DNA of 64,000 nucleotides from assembly GCA_946811185.2 (NCBI GenBank), contig OX328096.1:35972011-36036010 (forward strand), in the 5' to 3' direction. Shown in pieces: positions 63,820 through 64,000 of this stretch; the stretch's first letter is position 1, and each line of letters starts with the position of its first letter. Under the pieces are notes generated by a model. The model did not search any database and had not been told where the DNA came from. It worked only from the letters and a program-made list of their open reading frames with translations. Position numbers and translations under genes: made by a program. This DNA is from Hippopus hippopus (Eukaryota > Mollusca > Bivalvia > Cardiida > Cardiidae).

Positions 63820-64000
63820 ATGATAAAGACTACAGATTTAAAAAAAATTCTTAAAGAAAATAATATAAATTTCTACTCATACTGGGATAAAAAACGTTTA
63901 GTTGAGTTGGTGAAAGAACATGGATTGTTTCCGAGTGAATCACCTAAAAAAGAAAAAAGCAAAGACCCTAAGTTTGATAGATTACGTACCATTATGAAAA
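63820..64000 (+). CDS. Start of an ORF with a SAP-like helix pair, cut by the window edge
   Basis: Open from the Met at 63820 (after ttatataaaa) to the edge, at least 60 residues. Residues 5-33, TDLKKILKENNINFYSYWDK then KRLVELVKEHG, have the spacing of a SAP domain (helix-turn-helix that binds DNA), followed by a Lys-rich stretch SPKKEKSKDPK. It may be a DNA-binding or nuclease protein; too little is visible to say. Confidence 0.6.
   Translation, partial: MIKTTDLKKILKENNINFYSYWDKKRLVELVKEHGLFPSESPKKEKSKDPKFDRLRTIMK

Larger units (their letters stand above)
52985..64000. mobile_element. Polinton/Maverick (adintovirus-like) element, left part
   Basis: A compact AT-rich block of at least 15 intron-free ORFs starts where host repeats stop. 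Integrase, adenain-type protease, A32/FtsK-type ATPase, penton-like minor capsid protein and double-jelly-roll major capsid protein are the defining Polinton set, and the PLA2-like and RING proteins are in keeping with adintoviruses. The left boundary is estimated from the change in base composition around gggggtctagcg near 52,985; I could not confirm a terminal inverted repeat or target duplication because the right end is outside the window. A protein-primed type B polymerase gene is expected further right. All ORFs seen are open; the only candidate lesions are a frame offset at 57,452-57,461 and a possible alternative reading frame near 60,870. Confidence 0.93.

Overview
The window joins two unlike kinds of DNA. 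Bases 1 to about 52,980 are intron-rich, mostly non-coding animal DNA packed with short inverted-repeat (MITE-like) elements, tRNA-derived SINEs and GA/CT microsatellites. The repeat families (a hairpin centred on 'ctggttaccag', one centred on 'gcacgttctgtgc', and a GC-rich double hairpin around 'cagcctgcgcagtccgcg') recall bivalve genomes and probably a dreissenid mussel. That species guess rests on recollection, not on a search.

Two host genes can be traced, both on the minus strand and both split by introns. At 329-5620 lie four consecutive coding exons of an alpha/beta-hydrolase resembling isoprenylcysteine methylesterases, with an N-terminal membrane region, an oxyanion-hole segment VYGGAW and a nucleophile elbow GHSSG. 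Its 5' exon(s) were not found and its 3' end lies off the left edge. At 30,703-49,892 lie the last four coding exons of a Q/S/T/Y/N/P-rich protein of unknown family. All junctions agree in splice signals and phase, and the gene ends in a clear stop. No protein gene can be supported in the rest of the host part; it holds at least 30 copies of a TTAA-flanked element (family A), a second TTAA-flanked hairpin family (B), and families C, D, E and F, several nested in one another.

From about 52,985 to the right edge the sequence becomes AT-rich, gene-dense and intron-free. It is the greater part of a Polinton/Maverick (adintovirus-like) element, a large virus-like DNA transposon. A leftward block encodes a zinc-ribbon miniprotein, a phospholipase-A2-like/DDE-integrase/chromodomain protein, an adenain-type cysteine protease, a fibre with phage-like repeats and a head domain, and a RING protein. 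A rightward block, diverging from a 39-bp intergenic gap, encodes the FtsK/A32-type packaging ATPase, a penton-like minor capsid protein, a Gly-rich membrane-active candidate, a dUTPase-fold protein, a hydrophobic coiled-coil protein, a protein with a conserved unknown domain, a small basic/amphipathic protein, the double-jelly-roll major capsid protein and the start of another ORF. Protein-primed DNA polymerase B and the right terminus would lie beyond 64,000.

The element carries what a virion needs: two capsid proteins, ATPase, maturation protease, fibre, and integrase for insertion. Its ORFs are long and open, nearly every start codon directly follows a TATAAA-like run, and none of the host repeat families has entered it, so the insertion looks recent or still active. 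The oddest points are a one-base frame offset at an A10 run between the zinc ribbon and the PLA2-integrase, loss of catalytic motifs in the dUTPase-like protein, a short spacing between the integrase's second and third catalytic residues, and bacteriophage-type fibre repeats in an animal element.
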